Below, piece by piece: positions 30,491 to 39,261 of a stretch of DNA of 44,929 nt (position 1 is the first letter of the stretch; every line of letters starts with the position of its first letter). The notes under the pieces are model-generated. The model searched no databases. It saw only the letters and a list, made by a program, of their open reading frames with translations, and had not been told where the DNA came from. The translations under genes and the position numbers were made by a program. The stretch covers positions 1-44,929 of the forward strand of contig NZ_JAEFCB010000007.1 in NCBI RefSeq assembly GCF_016405905.1, written 5' to 3'. The DNA comes from Variovorax sp. IB41. Lineage in GTDB: Bacteria > Pseudomonadota > Gammaproteobacteria > Burkholderiales > Burkholderiaceae_C.

Positions 30491-33244
30491 TCAGTGTCTG
30501 GTGCCCTTGACGCGATCGATCAGCTTGCGCGCGAAACGCCCCAAGGTCATCGGCCCCAGCCGATGGTTGAGCCGCGCGCGCTGCGCTTCGGGCATCTGCG
30601 CGCCGAAGCGCCGCAGCGTGTCGCGGATCGTCGTGTACTGCTGCTCGTGCCGGCCCATCAGGCCATACGCCTCGGCGAGCCATTCGCTCGCATTGACGAC
30701 GCGCTCGCGCATCGGCGCGTCGGTGCTCTCGCCGAAGCGGCCGATGAGCGTCTTGTAGACCTCGGCGCGCCCCGCCTGGTCGCCTTGCTGGCCGAGCACG
30801 CTCGCCTGGTCGATCATCGCCTTGGCCACCCACAATTGCAGCGTGGCGTCCTTCGCGTGGCCGTCGCGCCCGAGGAGCCGCGCGTAGCTTTCCAGCGCGG
30901 CGTCGGTGTCGCCGGCCTGCTTGTGGGTCAGGCCCTGGCAATAGAACGCACGCGCCACGCGGCGGCGAAGATCGATCACGTTGGAGTCGCTCCAGCGCGC
31001 GATGATGTCGCTGTACACCGCCTGCTCCTGGTCATGCCGCCCGAGCTTGTCGAGCGCCGCGCTCTTGTAGCCCAGGCACAGCGCGACGCGCTCCTGGATC
31101 GACATCGACAGGTCCTGGCCATAGCGCGCGTCCATCTCGTCCGCGCACGCGACCACGCGTTCGAGCTGGCCCAGCTGCTGCAGCATGTAGGTCTTGTTGA
31201 CGAGCGCGCGAGAGCACTGGTTGCGCAGCTCGGGGTGGCTCGCTTCGATGTGCTCGGCCAGCACCTGGTCGGTCAGCGCGATGCCCTCGCGCTGCTTGCC
31301 GGCTTCGCCCAGCTCGTAGCCGCGCGTGATGGTGGCGCGTATCTCATCGAGCTTTTCGACGCGCAGGTCCGGAAAATCGCCGCCGAAATCCGCGCCCGAG
31401 AGCCTGTCGAGCGTGACGAGGCAGGTCTGGCGGCTCGCGGCCGCCTTGGACAAGGTGTCGCGCATGGCCTCCGAGGTGATGTTGCGAAAGCGCGCGACGA
31501 TTTCGTCGTACACCGCGAGCGCCTCCTCCGGGCGGTCCACGAGCTTGAGCAGCAGGTAACCTTTGTTGAGCAGCGCGCTCGCCACGATCTGCAGCACCCG
31601 CTCGTCGGCCTCTTCGGCCGTGAGCGCGAGCAGCCGGTCGTAGGCCGCGAGCGACGCATCGAAGTCTTCGGCTTCGCGCAGTTCGTGGGCGTGCGAATAC
31701 AGCACATCGATCACTTGCCTGCGCAGATCCGCGACCGGGTCGCGCCCGAAATCCGCGGCCAGCGCGTCGAGCATCGGCGTCTGCGCGTCGAGCGGCTGAT
31801 CGCGCAGGGCCACCATCTGCAGGCGTGCGTGCAGGGCCTCTTCGCGCATCGCCTGGCTCGCGCTCGCATCGACGCCCGATGCGGCCGCCTCGTACAGCGC
31901 GATCGCCTCGCCGTTGCGGCCGGCGCCGCGCAGCACGCTGGCGCCCGCCATGGCGGCGCGCGTCGCGGTGAGGACGAGCGCTGCGTCGGTCTCGCCGGTG
32001 TGCTTGCCGAAGCGCGCGTGCACCGCCGCGAACTGGGCGGCAGCGTCTTCCGAACGGTCGATGTCGCGCAGCGCCTGGCCGCGCGCCACGCCGGCGCGCG
32101 CGACCCAGCGCCGCACCGGCACGAGCGCCGAATCGCCGAAGCGCGCATCCAGCGCGTCGCAAGCGGGCAGCACGTCTTCGGGCGCTTCGGCGTCGTAGGC
32201 GGTGCGGCACATCACCTCGGCCATCAGCTCCTCGATGTCGTCGCCGGTGTGATGGCCGAAGCGCGCGATGAGCGCGGCGCGCACCGCAGGCACTTCGTCG
32301 TCGCGGCCGAGGCGGTACAGCACGTGCGTCTTCAACGCCATCGCGCGGCAGGCGCGCAGCGCGACGCCGGGCAGTTCGTCGGCAAGATGCGTGGCCAGCA
32401 CGTCTTCGCAGGCGGCCAGCGCGCGCTCGGTTTCGCCGGCGTCGTCGAGCATGTCGGCGCGCAGGAACCCGGCGCGCGCATGCACTTCGCGCAGCGCCTC
32501 GCGCGGATCGCCCCTGTAGGCGGCGAGCACTTCGGCGAGCATGGGGATGGCCTCTTCGACGCGCCGGCCCGCGTCGGCCAGGCGCATGGCCTGGGTGATG
32601 CGCGAGTGGCCGACCCAGCCGGCCACGGCGGGCTCGGGCGCATGGGCCAGGTCGCGCCACGCGGCATCGAAGGCCTCGCGCGATTCAGCGGGGTACTCCA
32701 GGTCGGCAAGCAGCTCGCCGCGCCAGATGCGGGCGCGCGCGACGGTCTCGCGCGTGGCCTCGGGCGCATCGCCGGCGTAGCGGCGCACGATGTCTTCGCA
32801 GCTGCGCACCATGTCCACCTTGGCGAACGCGCCGCCGAGGGAGCCGGCCACCACGGCGCGCTGGAAGGCGGCGTGGGCCACCCAGGTGCGCACCTCGGGC
32901 GTGGTCGCGTCGCCGAAGCGGCGCTCGACTTCTTCATACGCCTGCACCTCGCGCCGGGCCTCGCCCATGGCGCGCCATGCGCTGCCCTTGGCGTTGAGGG
33001 CCTGCGCGATCCAGAGCGCGCGGCCGGCCGGTGCGGCATCGGCATGCGCGATCAATGCATCGCAGAGTTCGGCGCGGTCGGCGTGCCGGCCGAGCTGGGC
33101 GAGCGCCTCGCCCTTGCGCAGCCACGCTTCGTACAGGTGCTCTTCGAGCAGGGGGTCGTTGGCGGCGTGCAGGCGGACGATGACCTGCTCGGCCTCGGCG
33201 ATGCTGGCCAGTGCCGCGGCTTCGACTGCGTTCGTCGTGCTCAA
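30491..33244 (-). CDS. Large tetratricopeptide-repeat protein
   Basis: 917 residues from a TTG at 33244 with GGAAGG about 8 nt upstream; a GTG at 33292 would add 16 residues. It consists almost entirely of about 50-residue helical repeats of the form RRWVARAGVARGQALRDIDRSEDAAAQFAAVHARFG, with the recurrent YDEIVARFRN or ARFGxxT turn; roughly eighteen can be counted. There is no signal peptide or membrane segment. It looks like a cytosolic scaffold. Repeats of this type occur in regulators and phage-defence or toxin-associated proteins, but no effector domain is visible. It is followed by the DUF2185 gene. Confidence 0.82.
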   Translation of the reverse strand: MSTTNAVEAAALASIAEAEQVIVRLHAANDPLLEEHLYEAWLRKGEALAQLGRHADRAELCDALIAHADAAPAGRALWIAQALNAKGSAWRAMGEARREVQAYEEVERRFGDATTPEVRTWVAHAAFQRAVVAGSLGGAFAKVDMVRSCEDIVRRYAGDAPEATRETVARARIWRGELLADLEYPAESREAFDAAWRDLAHAPEPAVAGWVGHSRITQAMRLADAGRRVEEAIPMLAEVLAAYRGDPREALREVHARAGFLRADMLDDAGETERALAACEDVLATHLADELPGVALRACRAMALKTHVLYRLGRDDEVPAVRAALIARFGHHTGDDIEELMAEVMCRTAYDAEAPEDVLPACDALDARFGDSALVPVRRWVARAGVARGQALRDIDRSEDAAAQFAAVHARFGKHTGETDAALVLTATRAAMAGASVLRGAGRNGEAIALYEAAASGVDASASQAMREEALHARLQMVALRDQPLDAQTPMLDALAADFGRDPVADLRRQVIDVLYSHAHELREAEDFDASLAAYDRLLALTAEEADERVLQIVASALLNKGYLLLKLVDRPEEALAVYDEIVARFRNITSEAMRDTLSKAAASRQTCLVTLDRLSGADFGGDFPDLRVEKLDEIRATITRGYELGEAGKQREGIALTDQVLAEHIEASHPELRNQCSRALVNKTYMLQQLGQLERVVACADEMDARYGQDLSMSIQERVALCLGYKSAALDKLGRHDQEQAVYSDIIARWSDSNVIDLRRRVARAFYCQGLTHKQAGDTDAALESYARLLGRDGHAKDATLQLWVAKAMIDQASVLGQQGDQAGRAEVYKTLIGRFGESTDAPMRERVVNASEWLAEAYGLMGRHEQQYTTIRDTLRRFGAQMPEAQRARLNHRLGPMTLGRFARKLIDRVKGTRH

Positions 33245-33367
33245 TCGGGGTCCTTCCCTTGCGTGCCGCCTGCCCGTTGCAGGCAGGGGCACTTTAAAGG
33301 AAGGCGAAGTCGAAGCCGGCGCGGGGCCGGCGCTTCACGCGATCATGCGATCACGCAGTCAAGGCCA

Positions 33368-36300
33368 TCACCACCGCACCTTGAACCCCACGCTCGCATT
33401 CACCCCGCTCTTCACGCGCGAATCGCCGCTCGAGCTCCACAGCTTGCCCAGCTCCGCGTACACGCCCACGTTCTCGCTCACCTGCAGCGTGCCGCCTACC
33501 GCCAGCTCGGTGCTGGTGCCGCCGGTGCGCGTGGAGATGTCCGCAAAGCCCGCCGGGCCGATGAAGCGCGCGACGTCGGTGCCGCGGTTGCCGCGGTACA
33601 CGTTGGCGCGCACATAGGGCTGCAGCACGCCGGCGCCGGTGGCGATCTGGCCCTTCACGCGCACGCCGGCGCGCACCAGCGTGCCGTTCTGGCTGTCCTG
33701 CTGCACGATCGCGCCGGGGATGCCCACGTCGCCCAGCCGCACGCGCTGGTGCACCAGCTGCAGCTGCGGCTCGATGGTCCAGTTCTGTGCGATGGCGAAC
33801 GATTGCCCCACCTCGATCGACGCCAGCGTGCTGTTGCCTTTGCCGCCGCTGGAAATGCCCAGCGTGGGCGATGCGGTGTAGCGGTGGCGCCCGGCCTGCA
33901 GCACGCCGTCGACGTACAGGCCGCTGTTGTTCTTCCAGGTGGCGTAGCCGCCGACGTATTCGCTCTTCTGGTCGGTCTTGCCGACCGAGAGGTTCGCAAG
34001 GCCGCTGGCGAAACCGTTCACGCGCATGTCGCCATCGAGCTGGCCGACGTACACGCCCACGCGCCAGTTCGGGTCGGCCCACACGTCGGTGCCGGCCTGG
34101 AAGCCCGTCAAGCGACCCTTGCTCGTGGGGCTCACGGTGCCGCCTTGCGAGATGGTGCGATCGGTGCTGATGATGCGGCCCCAGGCCTGGCGGTAGCCCT
34201 GCGTGGGTGAGCCCGTGTTGGGGCCGGCGACCAGGTCGTCGCCTGTGCGCTGGTGCATGTTGCCGAGCATCGCGAGGCTGGCCTGGCGCAGCTGCTCGGG
34301 CAGCGCGGCGTAGAGCGGCACTTCGGCGCGGTAGGTGGGCACGGGCAGGCCGCCCACGCCAGTGCCTGTTCCGGTGCCGGTGCCCGTGCCTGTACCGGTG
34401 CCCCCACCGCCACCGGGTGGCGTGACGGGCGCGGCGGTCGAGCGCAGATACCAGTTCTCGCCCGCGCCGGCGGCATCGGCCGCGTACAGCCGGTATTCGT
34501 AGGCGCCCGCATCGACATGCGCGCCGGCCAGCGCGAACGCGCTCTTGGTGGTCTGCGCGGTGGTGGTCGCGCCGTTGATGGCGCTGATCACCTCGATGCC
34601 GTTGCCGGTGGTGAGCGCGCCCAGGCCGCCCAGGTTGGTGATCTGCACATTGGTCGTGCCGCTCGCGACGGCGGTCGCCCCGCTCAGGATGAGCCGGTCG
34701 CTCGCGCTCGCGCTGCCGCCCAGCGCGGTGCCCAGCCGCAGCGTGCCGCCGTTGCCCACCCACGGGCCGTTCACGGTGAGCGTGGTGCCGGGCACCGTGC
34801 CCACCAGCGACACCGTGCCGCTGTTGGCCATCGACGCGATCGTCTGACTGTTGCCGGCCATGTCCAGCGTCGCGCCCGAGGCCACGGTGAAGGCGCTCGC
34901 GGCGCTGAGGACGTTGGCCGCGCCCGCGCGCAGGGTACCCACCGCCACATTGGTACCGCCTGTGTGCGTGTCGGCGCCGCCGAGCGTGAGCACGCCTGCG
35001 CCGGCCTTCACGAGATCGCTGGCGCCGGAGATCGCGCCCGTCCACGCGAGGTCGCGCCCGTTGGTATCGATGGTGCCCGTGCCGCCCAGCAGCAGCGCGT
35101 TGTTGACGGTGAGGCCAGCGGCGCCGGCGATGACACTCGCGGTCGCGCCCGCGCCGATCGAAATTGCGCCCGTCATCGACGAGCCCGTGTTCAGCGTGAG
35201 GCTGTTGGCGCCGCCCGTGAACGCGACCGCCGCGGCGCGCGTCGCGCCATCGCCGCCGAGCCCGCCCGAGATGGCGCCGCCGTTGACGATGGCGAGGTTC
35301 GCCCCCGTCACGCCCGCGCCGCCAACGCCGTTGGCGCCGGCCGGTCCGCCGCTGCTGTTGGCGCCGCCTGCGCCACCCGCGCCGCCGGTGATCGAACCGG
35401 TGTTGTTGATGCTCGCGCCCGCGCCGGTCGATGCGAGGCCCGCCCCGCCATCGCCGCCAGCGCCCGGCGAACCGGTGCCGCCCGCGCCGCCGCCCGCCGC
35501 ACCGCCCGCGCCCCCGGCGCCGCCCGTGATCGCGCTGCTGTTGCCGAAGGTGACGGCCACGCCCGCGAGCGTCGCGCCGATGCCGCCCGCGCCGCCGCCA
35601 CCACCCGAGGCGTTGGCACGCGGCCCCGGCAGTTCGGCCCCGCCCGCGCCGCCCGCACCGCCCGCGATGGGGCCGGTGCTGTTCACGGTGAGCCCCGGGT
35701 TGGTCGAGTTCAGATAGAACCCGCCGCCCCCGCTGCCGCCCCCGCCGCCTTGCGAGAACGCGTTGCCGCCCTGCCCGCCCGCGCCGCCTGTGGAAGAACC
35801 CGTGGCCGTGTAGTTGCCGAGCGGGCCGTTGAGGATCGAGCCGTACCCGCCCGCGCCGCCGCCGCCGGCCGCCCAGTAGCCGTCGCCGCCCGCGCCACCG
35901 GCGCCGCCGGTGTAGCTGTCGGCCGAGTTGGAAATGTTGTTGCCAATCGACGCGCCCTGGAAGCCCCCGCCCCCGCCGCCGCCGTAGCCGTCGCCCACGC
36001 CCGGCCCGCCGGTCTGCGCCTGGCCCGCGCCGCCCGCGTCGCCCTGGAACGCGCCCGGCCCGGCCGGCGTGCTCGCCGCCCCGGCCGCGCCGCCGTTGCC
36101 CGGCGTGGCGCCGCCGAAGCCGCCCGTCGTGGCGTTGGCCCCCGCGGTCACGCCGCCCGGCGTCGACGCCCCGCCCGCGCCGCCGAACGCGCCGATCGTG
36201 CTGTCGTTGAGCCCGCCGCTGCCCCCGGCGCCATCGCTGCCGCCCGCGCCGCCGTTCAGCGTCGTCTCGCCGACCGGCACGCCGCCCGCGCCGCCGGCGG

Positions 36301-36457
36301 CGAGCACCGGCACAACGCACACCAGCAGCGCAGCCGCTGCCGCCACGGCGCGCACGCCGCCCGTGCTGGACGAGCGCGAAGGGCCGCGCGAGATTTCCGG
36401 CGCGGCCACCCAGGTGGCCAGCGCGGGATTCCAAAGGGTCCGGAAGATTTTGTTCAT
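33368..36457 (-). CDS. Autotransporter (type Va secretion) with glycine-rich passenger
   Basis: 1029 residues. The start MNKIFRTLWNPALATWVAAPE is an extended signal peptide region (ESPR), which identifies the ATG at 36457. The signal peptide ends near VPVLAAGG. The passenger (about 40-440) is a Gly-Ala-rich repeat region with GGAGGAGG-type segments, followed by beta-helical passenger repeats (GAGVLTLGGADTHTGGTNV). A Gly-Thr linker (about 685-705) precedes the C-terminal 12-strand barrel, ending in SVGFKVRW with the terminal aromatic residue. It should be an outer-membrane surface protein, probably an adhesin. No protease or lipase motif is visible in the passenger. Confidence 0.93.
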   Translation of the reverse strand: MNKIFRTLWNPALATWVAAPEISRGPSRSSSTGGVRAVAAAAALLVCVVPVLAAGGAGGVPVGETTLNGGAGGSDGAGGSGGLNDSTIGAFGGAGGASTPGGVTAGANATTGGFGGATPGNGGAAGAASTPAGPGAFQGDAGGAGQAQTGGPGVGDGYGGGGGGGFQGASIGNNISNSADSYTGGAGGAGGDGYWAAGGGGAGGYGSILNGPLGNYTATGSSTGGAGGQGGNAFSQGGGGGSGGGGFYLNSTNPGLTVNSTGPIAGGAGGAGGAELPGPRANASGGGGGAGGIGATLAGVAVTFGNSSAITGGAGGAGGAAGGGAGGTGSPGAGGDGGAGLASTGAGASINNTGSITGGAGGAGGANSSGGPAGANGVGGAGVTGANLAIVNGGAISGGLGGDGATRAAAVAFTGGANSLTLNTGSSMTGAISIGAGATASVIAGAAGLTVNNALLLGGTGTIDTNGRDLAWTGAISGASDLVKAGAGVLTLGGADTHTGGTNVAVGTLRAGAANVLSAASAFTVASGATLDMAGNSQTIASMANSGTVSLVGTVPGTTLTVNGPWVGNGGTLRLGTALGGSASASDRLILSGATAVASGTTNVQITNLGGLGALTTGNGIEVISAINGATTTAQTTKSAFALAGAHVDAGAYEYRLYAADAAGAGENWYLRSTAAPVTPPGGGGGTGTGTGTGTGTGTGVGGLPVPTYRAEVPLYAALPEQLRQASLAMLGNMHQRTGDDLVAGPNTGSPTQGYRQAWGRIISTDRTISQGGTVSPTSKGRLTGFQAGTDVWADPNWRVGVYVGQLDGDMRVNGFASGLANLSVGKTDQKSEYVGGYATWKNNSGLYVDGVLQAGRHRYTASPTLGISSGGKGNSTLASIEVGQSFAIAQNWTIEPQLQLVHQRVRLGDVGIPGAIVQQDSQNGTLVRAGVRVKGQIATGAGVLQPYVRANVYRGNRGTDVARFIGPAGFADISTRTGGTSTELAVGGTLQVSENVGVYAELGKLWSSSGDSRVKSGVNASVGFKVRW

Positions 36458-36821
36458 GGCTTCAACGTGTTTTGCGGTCATTGATCGGGCCAGGCGCCCG
36501 AATGCAGCAGCAATTGCTTGCTCCTCCCTCCGCGCGCCGTTGATTTCTCGCTTGCAAGTGAAAAATGTAAGTACGCGTACCGGTTACGCATATACCCGGG
36601 CGGGAGTACCCCAAATGCGCCGGATTTTTGTGGCGTGGTACCGCTTTGCCTCTCGGGCGGGAGGGTTTGAGTCGGGGTACCTATCACCGGCGTCAAGAAG
36701 TAACAAATGCTTCGCGCATCTGGCAATTTCCTCGCTGGGGAAGGCGCAGGAGCGGCAGTGGGCGGCCGCAAAATCCTGCGCACTATCAATACGCGGGCAC
36801 CGCGAGAGGGAGGAACTGAAG
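36458..36821. other. Divergent intergenic region between autotransporter and RadC-like gene
   Basis: 364 bp without a gene. It contains the palindromes CTTGCAAG (36551-36558) and GTACGCGTAC (36571-36580). A direct repeat CGGGCGGGAG occurs at 36597-36606 and 36654-36663, each followed within 25 bp by a GTACC or GTACCCC element. These could be regulatory sites for the autotransporter, but I cannot name a regulator. Confidence 0.4.
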
Positions 36822-37259
36822 ATGGCTTACTTGAAGGAACTCAAGGTCACGTTCAAGCGGAGGCAGGTGGATGACGACCTGATCAACAAGCCCGCGCAAA
36901 GCCCTGAGCAGGTCTACGCGCTGTTCAAACACTTGCAGGACGAACCGAAGATGAAGGTCGTCGGACTGCATCTGAATTCTCAGATGGAGATTCTTTCGTA
37001 CGAGACTGCTGCGATTGGCAGTGCGAAAACCGTCGTGCTCAAGGCGGTAGAGATCTATCGCAACGCGATCCTCGCTGGGGCCACTTCGCTGATCGTTGTA
37101 GAGAACCATCCTTGGGGTGACTGCAACCCGACGATGGATGACATGGTGCTTGCGGAGCGACTGGTTTCTATTGGGACATTGCTTGATATGCCGCTGAGAG
37201 ATTTCATCCTAATTGAATATGGAAGGTATTACAGTCTTCGAGAAAATCGATTGATCTAA
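36822..37259 (+). CDS. RadC-like JAB-domain protein with altered metal motif
   Basis: 145 residues, with GGAGG 11 nt before the ATG. The JAB fold is recognisable from VVGLHLNSQMEILSYETAAIG, the IVVENHPWGDCNPTMDDM motif and the typical RadC ending EYGRYYSLRENRLI. In RadC the JAMM motif reads H-x-H-P-S-G with a downstream Asp; here the first His is E94, while H96 and D107 are kept. Metal binding may therefore be altered or lost. Stand-alone RadC-like JAB proteins are frequent in genomic islands. It opens the more AT-rich segment. Confidence 0.85.
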   Translation: MAYLKELKVTFKRRQVDDDLINKPAQSPEQVYALFKHLQDEPKMKVVGLHLNSQMEILSYETAAIGSAKTVVLKAVEIYRNAILAGATSLIVVENHPWGDCNPTMDDMVLAERLVSIGTLLDMPLRDFILIEYGRYYSLRENRLI

Positions 37260-37423
37260 CAGGTCCCTTCACAAAAAAATCCAAAGACCCGGCTCACTCC
37301 AAAAAACTAGCAGCCAATAGGCCGGGCACTCGCTGCACTGCCGCAAAAATTAACTCGGCCAACTCTTATATAACTACCAAGCAAGAAGAGATCGCATTCA
37401 CCAGAAATCTTGAGCACCACAAT

Positions 37424-38041
37424 ATGACCCGAAATCATCTCCGCTGGATTCTTATTCTGGCAATTGGCGTGTATGCAATTGCAATTATTGTCGCAATATT
37501 ATTGCGACGGCCATTTGATCAAAACCCTTCAGCCTATTACGCCGCATACAAGGATGCTATTCCTCTCGTAATTGCAATTCCGGCGGCATATCTCGCATTT
37601 GCTTTTCAGCGGCGCAATAGCTACCTACAGGCCCTTCGGGCTGTCTGGGGACACATGGTTGAAGCGATTGCTGCGGCTCTCGCATACACAGAAATAGAGG
37701 CTCCGACCCAAGAACAACGACTTCAGGTACTCACAAAGCTGAGTGTTGCAATTGAAGAGGTTCGAGGCGTGTTCAAAAACATTCCAGCCGACGGAGCATC
37801 CGATGGGTGGTATCCGTTTGAACCAATTAAACAAATTCACCAAGAAATCCGGGAACTTACCTGCAGCAATTTAACTGATTCGGCAAAATTGCGAAGTAAT
37901 GCAAAAAAGAGAATCTATGATATGTGGAAGGCAAGTCGATCGCGATTATTGGCCGAATTTGATCGAGACAAGCCAACACATCATCATGCAGAGTATGCCG
38001 AATTGGGGCCGCGTCGTGGAACCTCAGCGGGTATCGAATAG
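37424..38041 (+). CDS. Uncharacterised membrane-anchored protein
   Basis: 205 residues with two N-terminal membrane helices (WILILAIGVYAIAIIVAILL and DAIPLVIAIPAAYLAFAF), then a helical cytoplasmic region of about 140 residues including QRLQVLTKLSVAIEEVRGVF and NAKKRIYDMWKASRSRLL. I do not recognise the family. Codon use is clearly more AT-rich than the flanking operons, suggesting transfer. The next gene starts 39 bp downstream on the same strand, so the pair is probably one unit. Confidence 0.72.
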   Translation: MTRNHLRWILILAIGVYAIAIIVAILLRRPFDQNPSAYYAAYKDAIPLVIAIPAAYLAFAFQRRNSYLQALRAVWGHMVEAIAAALAYTEIEAPTQEQRLQVLTKLSVAIEEVRGVFKNIPADGASDGWYPFEPIKQIHQEIRELTCSNLTDSAKLRSNAKKRIYDMWKASRSRLLAEFDRDKPTHHHAEYAELGPRRGTSAGIE

Positions 38042-38080
38042 GTGCACAAGATTTTACTTTTTTAGCTAAGAGGTAATGCA

Positions 38081-38794
38081 ATGTCGACTCAGATCAAACG
38101 AGAACCTGATTTGCTGCAAGCATGGAGTCTGAGGGAGCTAAACGACCGCGTAGAACACCTTCATGGGCGCGATCAGGCGCAGAAAACCGCCACGTGCGCC
38201 CAGTCCGTCTGCAAGCGGCAGGACTACATGAAATACCATTATTGCGAGGTAGAGCGACTGATAGGCGCACAGCTTAAAGAAACCAATTCAGATGATATTT
38301 TGACCAACTATGTATTTCCCAAAAATACGCCCGAGTATCACGAATTTCATTCTCGACGCACGGAGGCGGAAGCAAATTTAATTGCCTTTTTACAATGCAT
38401 TCACGCGACCGAAGACACGCTAGCGCATGTCGTTTATTTTGCATTGAATCTTAATCAACTAAAGCCCTCTCGAATCTCAATAAAAGCGGTCTGCGAACTG
38501 CTTACACCCAGTCCTCTCCAAGCTGAAATTAGCGCCATGTTGAACAACGCAGAACTAAGGCACGTGGCGGCTTTGGTAAATCACTCAAAGCACCGAAGCG
38601 TCGTCGGAGCGGCAATTTCTGTTAGTTTTATTGAAGACGAGCAATCTCACGGACTCAAATTTGAGGGTTTCACCTATCGAGAACATTGCTATCCGCAACG
38701 CTGGGCCATCCCATTTATGAAAACGTCTTTCGACGCGATGCAGGAACATATGCTCCGAATCGGAAAGGCGTTGAATGCGCAACTCGCTATTTAG
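38081..38794 (+). CDS. Uncharacterised cytosolic protein
   Basis: 237 residues, AT-rich codon use, no membrane segment. The N-terminus is helical (ELNDRVEHLHGRDQAQK). The middle region AEANLIAFLQCIHATEDTLAHVVYFALN and the later ELRHVAALVNHSKHRSVVGA are histidine-containing helices that recall HEPN-like or Cthe_2314-like helical folds found in phage-defence contexts, but no diagnostic Rx4-6H motif is clear. GAGG lies 9 nt upstream of the ATG. It is paired with the preceding membrane protein. Confidence 0.7.
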   Translation: MSTQIKREPDLLQAWSLRELNDRVEHLHGRDQAQKTATCAQSVCKRQDYMKYHYCEVERLIGAQLKETNSDDILTNYVFPKNTPEYHEFHSRRTEAEANLIAFLQCIHATEDTLAHVVYFALNLNQLKPSRISIKAVCELLTPSPLQAEISAMLNNAELRHVAALVNHSKHRSVVGAAISVSFIEDEQSHGLKFEGFTYREHCYPQRWAIPFMKTSFDAMQEHMLRIGKALNAQLAI

Positions 38795-39261
38795 CTTTTG
38801 GATTATGAATTTGATCAATGGCTTTATAAACCCGAGGCATGTAAATCGCCGGCGCATCAAGCTCTCACGGGCCTACTTCCACCAAAAGGCAAGACCGTCA
38901 ACCATCAAGACAGGCGACGTCCTCGGGGGTGCTGACACCATCGGCTGCCGTTGTCTAGGCATCGAAGTCGGGTTGAAAACCTACGCGGTGTTCAGATTGC
39001 CGGCAGCACGTCGCCGTCGCTAGGGTGGCGAGCGCTAAACAGCGCGCGTGTGGTGCTGAAGGTGCTCGCCGGCCACGTCGACGTTGCGGGTGGTAGCGCA
39101 ATGCGGTGGCTGCCGTCCAGGAGCATTGCCGATTGGAAGACATTGCCGCTGATGCCGATCGGCATCGAGATCGTTGCGCGGCCATCGACGGCGAACGCAC
39201 CGGCGGCGGTCACTCCGCGCGGGACGCACGGAGCGACGGGCCGGGCTTCAAGCCCCGGTGC
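38795..39261. other. Intergenic region with possible gene remnant
   Basis: 467 bp. The left part is AT-rich with no convincing gene. On the minus strand an open frame (38992-39213, first start GTG) has GC-biased third positions and protein-like content (AVDGRATISMPIGISGNVF). It lies in the same frame as, and directly after, the stop codon of the Bug gene. I recognise no domain. The hairpin CCGGG/CCCGG around the Bug stop has no T-tract. Confidence 0.35.

Noticed and set aside
34253..36484. Long plus-strand reading frames opposite the autotransporter
   Set aside because: They are complements of the Gly/Ala-rich passenger and give Pro/Ala/Arg-rich translations without domains.
36822..38960. 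Integrated mobile element around the AT-rich islet
   Set aside because: No integrase, transposase, terminal inverted repeat or tRNA attachment site is visible; only composition supports transfer.
38775..39023. 82-residue plus-strand reading frame after the second islet gene
   Set aside because: It overlaps the end of the preceding gene, changes composition midway and ends in an Arg run; no ribosome site or domain supports it.
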